In this document: one piece after another, positions 17,678 to 20,707 of the stretch
Numbering within the stretch: the first letter of the stretch is position 1
Layout: every line of letters starts with the position of its first letter
Assembly (NCBI GenBank): GCA_036897625.1
Contig: JAYMTA010001300.1
Span: 1-20,707 of the forward strand
Source of the DNA: Pelargonium cotyledonis
Lineage: Eukaryota > Streptophyta > Magnoliopsida > Geraniales > Geraniaceae
Reading direction: 5' to 3'
Length of the DNA stretch: 20,707 bases
The notes under the pieces: model-generated
Told to the model about the DNA's origin: nothing
The model's input: the letters and a program-made list of their open reading frames with translations, nothing else
Databases searched by the model: none
Program-made: the position numbers and the translations under genes

Positions 17678-18766
17678 CCTTGAAATGGTCTATGAACAAT
17701 GTATGAGAAGAGGGTATTTTCATATGGACAAAATGTGTGAGTTGTTTTTGTAGTAAATTGTAATTATGGGTTCGGGTCGGATTTTTTCAGATTCAGGTTG
17801 AAAAGTCGACCTTGTTTAACTCTATTCATATTGGATCAAACTGATTGATTTGAGAATTACCGAACATATTAGGGTTTACCTAAAGCTGCAAAACGCATGT
17901 TAGGCTTTTCCCCAATTAACATGTTGATTTGAATATGAACTTAACATGATATCAAAGTGTCCCCTCGACACATAAGAAATTCAATTCCTCTAACACCATA
18001 TGGAGTTACAAGAGGGAGTCTCAAAGCCTCCAAAAGTAGTCTTAGCATTCAAGACTCTCCGTCTCACCAAGATAGAGTAGCACGCTATCCGAAGCAGTAT
18101 GCACTCATAAGGACTCCCACTCTATTCTACAACGATTAAAAGGCATGTAGAGGTTCCTAAACTTACTCCGCTCCCGCGGAGGTCCAATTATCTCAATTTT
18201 CAGATCCGTCTCTCACAACTTTCTTAAAATATTTCCAAGACGTCTATCCTAACATACGACGAGAAATACAAAGTGCCATTCATTGATTTGTGGATGCAAT
18301 ATGACACTCTCTTAGGTAAGACCATTTGAATGACAAGTGAAATAGTAGCTACAATATTGTAACAATTTTTGCACCTTTTATAATATTATCATCCTCATTT
18401 TTTTTGTTTTTATTTGTTGAATTCTGGCACTAATAATTTATAAAAATTGGCCTCACAAACTCACAGTCACTCAAGAGCACTACTGAGATACAATGCACGC
18501 ATAAACTCCAACACATTACATCATGAATTAAATTTATGAACTGATTTTTTAACTGTCTCAATCAAATGAGCTAGATTCAATCCAACTTTCAATGGTTTTT
18601 GTGGTCAATCTTGTCAATTGTCATTTATTTTTTGTCTTGTCTTCCCATCTACTTCACAGCATTCATATAGCCAAAACTAAGGTCATGATCCATCTGAAGA
18701 ATCTCTGAACAGATCCTAAGTTTTAGTTCTGATATTCCAACAATTTTGCTCTTCATATCAGCAGCC
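17678..18766. other. Intergenic region between the two SWEET copies
   Basis: Contains the 3' UTR of copy 1, a GGGTTCGGGTCGG/TTCAGGTTGAAAAG stretch at about 17767-17812 like the hAT MITE interiors, and a 6-bp-stem hairpin CTCCGC-TCCC-GCGGAG near 18166-18181. A 60-codon open frame at 17957-18139 has no recognisable family and no intron or promoter context. The promoter and leader of copy 2 lie at the right end. Confidence 0.5.
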
Positions 18767-20312
18767 ATGGCAATAAGCATAAGCTTCCTTTTTGGTGTTC
18801 TAGGTAAGTACCCTACAAATTATAAGTACCCATTTGCTTAATTTTCTATAAATAGTCCTAAATTTCATTGTATTTGTGTTTCAGGCAATGTTACAACAGG
18901 ATTAATCTACCTTTCTTCTATGTAAGTATTATTTAATGCGCTACAGTCAAGAGTCTCGTGCACTGAACTATTTTTTTATTGAGTAATATTTGATTTGTAG
19001 CAACACGTTTTGGAGAATCGTGAAGCGCAAAGCAACTGAGGATTTCGAGAGCTTCCCATACATAAGCAAGCTTTTGAATGCTTATTTTTGGACATATTAT
19101 GGGATTGTGAAGCCTAATAGCATAGTTGTTGCTACTGTTAATGGCTTTGGAGCTGTTGTGGAGATTGTTTATGTCATCTTGTTTCTTATCTATTCACCTC
19201 CAAGAATGAAGGTATGGTCAAGTTAATTACTTCTAGTTTAACCTTAGGGCGAGCAATTTGGGTCATAACCCGTCACACGCACGAACACGACACAAAATTA
19301 ACTAGGTTTGTGTTCAACATAATCAAGTTCGTGTTGACTATCTGTTTGGTAATCGGGTGTGTTCGTGTTTTTAACTTGTTTTGCAGGTTAAAACTGCAAT
19401 ACTTGCTGGTGTATTGGATGTGGTATTTCCAGGAGGAGTTGTGTTGTTTGGTCAGTTGATGTTGAAGAGAGAGATGCAAATCAAAGTTGCTGGCATTTTG
19501 AGTGCACTCTTTAGCATGGTTGCTTATGCTTCACCCCTTTCCGCAATGGTATAAACTTACGACTGGTTCACCTGATATCTCGTTAAACGTGTCGTGTTTG
19601 TATTAAAACATGCTAGAACGCATCTCGTCATTTCAAATCCAATTGAAATGTGTTGAGAGCGTTCTGCGTGTCAATCCAGTCATCTATAGGCCGTGTTCAA
19701 CATGCACTACACAAACACGACGCGCAGACTCCAATTGTTATCGCTATTCGTATGTTTGCTTATGCCTCTCCCCTTGTCGTCATGGTAAAAACTATAATCG
19801 ATTCGAATGAAACAAGAAAAGTAGGTATCATTTTTTTTTTAAAAAAAAAATTGTAAGATTTGTTTGTTTTGATTTATTTGCAGAAAACAGTGGTGACAAC
19901 TAAGAGTGTGGAGTTCATGCCATTTTCACTCTCTTTCATTCTTTTCATAAATGGAGGAGTTTGGACAGTCTATGCAGTGTTAGTTAGAGACCTTTTCATT
20001 GGTGTAAGTTTCTTCAATTTATACAAAAGTTCACTCCCATGTCTAACACGACACCCGTCACGAACAAGGAACGAAATTAACGTGTTTGGACTCACTCATT
20101 TTGTAACTGTGTCGTGCTCGTGTTTTTGTTGGTAGGTACCAAACGGAACTGGATTTCTTCTTGGAACAGCTCAGCTCATCCTCTATGCAATGTACATGAA
20201 AAACACTAATATGCCATCTGAAACCATTTCTTGTGAGGGTGAATTGGAGGATGGAGAGCAACAAGAACCTCTAATCTCCCATACTTCCAGCACGATTAAC
20301 AATAAAGATTGA
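18767..20312 (+). CDS. SWEET17: SWEET bidirectional sugar transporter, SWEET16/17 clade (tandem copy 2)
   Basis: Exons 18767-18803, 18885-18921, 19001-19211, 19387-19548, 19884-20003 and 20136-20312 give 247 residues. Exons 3, 4 and 5 have exactly the same lengths (211, 162 and 120 nt) and phases as in copy 1, so the pair arose by tandem duplication. Pore asparagines Asn72 (TVNG) and Asn192 (VPN) and prolines Pro44, Pro145 and Pro162 are present. The first proline of the usual set is replaced by Ser24 (LSSI instead of LSPI/LSPV). The short acidic tail ending in EPLI resembles the EPLL tail of Arabidopsis SWEET17 and differs from the long tail of copy 1. A tonoplast hexose carrier is the likely role by family. 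Introns 3, 4 and 5 all carry remnants of an ACACGACACG-rich repeat. Confidence 0.93.
19245..19380. mobile_element. hAT-MITE remnant in SWEET copy 2 intron 3
   Basis: It opens TAGGGCGAGCAATTTGGG, 14 of 18 positions like the TAGAGCTGACAATTTGGG end of the family. It continues with CCGTCACACGCACGAACAC and GTGTTCGTGTTTTT motifs. The right terminal repeat is not recognisable. It occupies most of the 175-base intron. Confidence 0.5.
19728..19784 (+). pseudogene. Partial copy of exon 4 inside SWEET copy 2 intron 4 (pseudo-exon or cassette exon)
   Basis: Bases 19747-19784 match the last 38 bases of exon 4 (19511-19548) at 29 positions by hand alignment, including GCTTATGC, TCCCC/ACCCC and the final ATG|GTA donor. 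Similarity runs a little past the donor into intron sequence. A CGCAG acceptor at 19723-19727 would define a 57-nt exon, phase 0 at both ends, reading through RMFAYASPLVVM without a stop. Inclusion would insert 19 residues between Met149 and Lys150. The proline motif YASPL is preserved. It is most likely a decayed duplicate, but use as a cassette exon cannot be excluded from sequence. Confidence 0.6.
20045..20128. mobile_element. ACACGACACG-type repeat remnant in SWEET copy 2 intron 5
   Basis: TAACACGACACCCGTCACGAAC, a central AAATTAACGTGTTTGG and GTGTCGTGCTCGTGTTTTTG parallel the order of motifs in the intron 3 remnant (19245-19380). No clear terminal repeats or target duplication are visible. 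Confidence 0.4.
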
Positions 20313-20539
20313 TAACTAGATCAGTCGATACAGATTGATTTTGAAACGACGCGCATATTTTAGTCATTCTGTTTGTAGCAGAGAGTTAACACGAGTTATT
20401 TTCTTGCGAATCAACGTCGTACATTTTCATTTGTATCTCCGGGAACTAACTTAGTAGAGAATAATACTCTTTTTAGTAACAAAATACAAACAAAGGAGAC
20501 CAACAAAAAAACTTGAATTTAGTTCAAGAATACCATAAT

Positions 20540-20707
20540 TCATTGCTCTGTCAAAATTGTTGTGTACATCTCCAATAAGCTTGGGTGTTGCTGCAAATGA
20601 GGAGTAACATACTTGCTCAAGAACTTGTCCTCGCCCATGAGGAATAAATATGCAATCTTGGCGTCCTCTCGAAGCAGATTTTGTGACAATAGAAGCTTCA
20701 ACACATT
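20540..20707 (-). CDS. 3' end of a gene running off the right edge, probable mTERF-family protein (partial)
   Basis: On the minus strand the frame is open from the edge for 55 codons and ends in TGA at 20540-20542. The residues include NVLKLLLSQNLL, FLMGEDKFLSKYVTPHL and HPSLLEMY. This spacing (NVLKLL, then a KFLxKYV helix, then a Pro-Leu-Leu helix near the C-terminus) is like the C-termini of plant mTERF (mitochondrial transcription termination factor) proteins, which act on organelle gene expression. The assignment rests on a short tail and is tentative; that this is coding sequence is more certain. It is convergent with SWEET copy 2, stops 228 bases apart. Confidence 0.55.
   Translation of the reverse strand, partial: NVLKLLLSQNLLREDAKIAYLFLMGEDKFLSKYVTPHLQQHPSLLEMYTTILTEQ

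Noticed and set aside
17957-18139. 60-codon open frame between the SWEET genes
   Set aside because: No recognisable family, no splice or promoter context, and a length expected by chance.
1-20707. CRISPR arrays, toxin-antitoxin loci, phage or other defence systems
   Set aside because: The window is a plant nuclear locus of spliced genes; no such arrangement or protein was seen on either strand.

Overview
This window is nuclear DNA of a dicot-type flowering plant. Every gene is split by AT-rich introns, mostly GT-AG, and the spliced proteins match plant families. There are no bacterial operons, ribosome-binding sites or CRISPR arrays. The species cannot be fixed from the sequence alone.

Layout from left to right. 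(1) 480-7376 (+): glutathione synthetase (GSH2), 12 exons, 558 residues, with a plastid-type leader. It catalyses the second step of glutathione synthesis. (2) 8202-10951 (-): a two-exon histidine-phosphatase (phosphoglycerate-mutase-like, AT74/DET1 type), convergent with GSH2. (3) 11689-14849 (-): a four-exon OCP3-type homeodomain protein with an organelle-type leader, a very acidic middle and a divergent C-terminal homeodomain. (4) 15564-17677 (+) and 18767-20312 (+): a tandem pair of six-exon SWEET sugar transporters of the SWEET16/17 (vacuolar) clade. The first is divergent from OCP3. (5) 20540-20707 (-): the last exon of a gene that runs off the right edge, probably an mTERF-family protein. 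A GC-rich open frame at 1-112 (-) may be the start of a gene leaving the left edge.

The genes do not form one pathway. Glutathione synthesis, a stress-linked regulator and sugar transport sit side by side, as is usual in plant genomes.

The most notable structure is in GSH2. One 81-nt exon (4434-4514) lies between a GC-AG intron and an AT-AC intron. The AT-AC intron carries a perfect U12-type 5' splice site and a near-consensus U12 branch site. Introns across the window hold short non-autonomous hAT-like elements with TAGAGSTG-type ends; two have 8-bp target-site duplications that I could read directly. The second SWEET gene carries a Pro-to-Ser change at a normally conserved pore-region proline, and an in-frame copy of the end of exon 4 inside its fourth intron.
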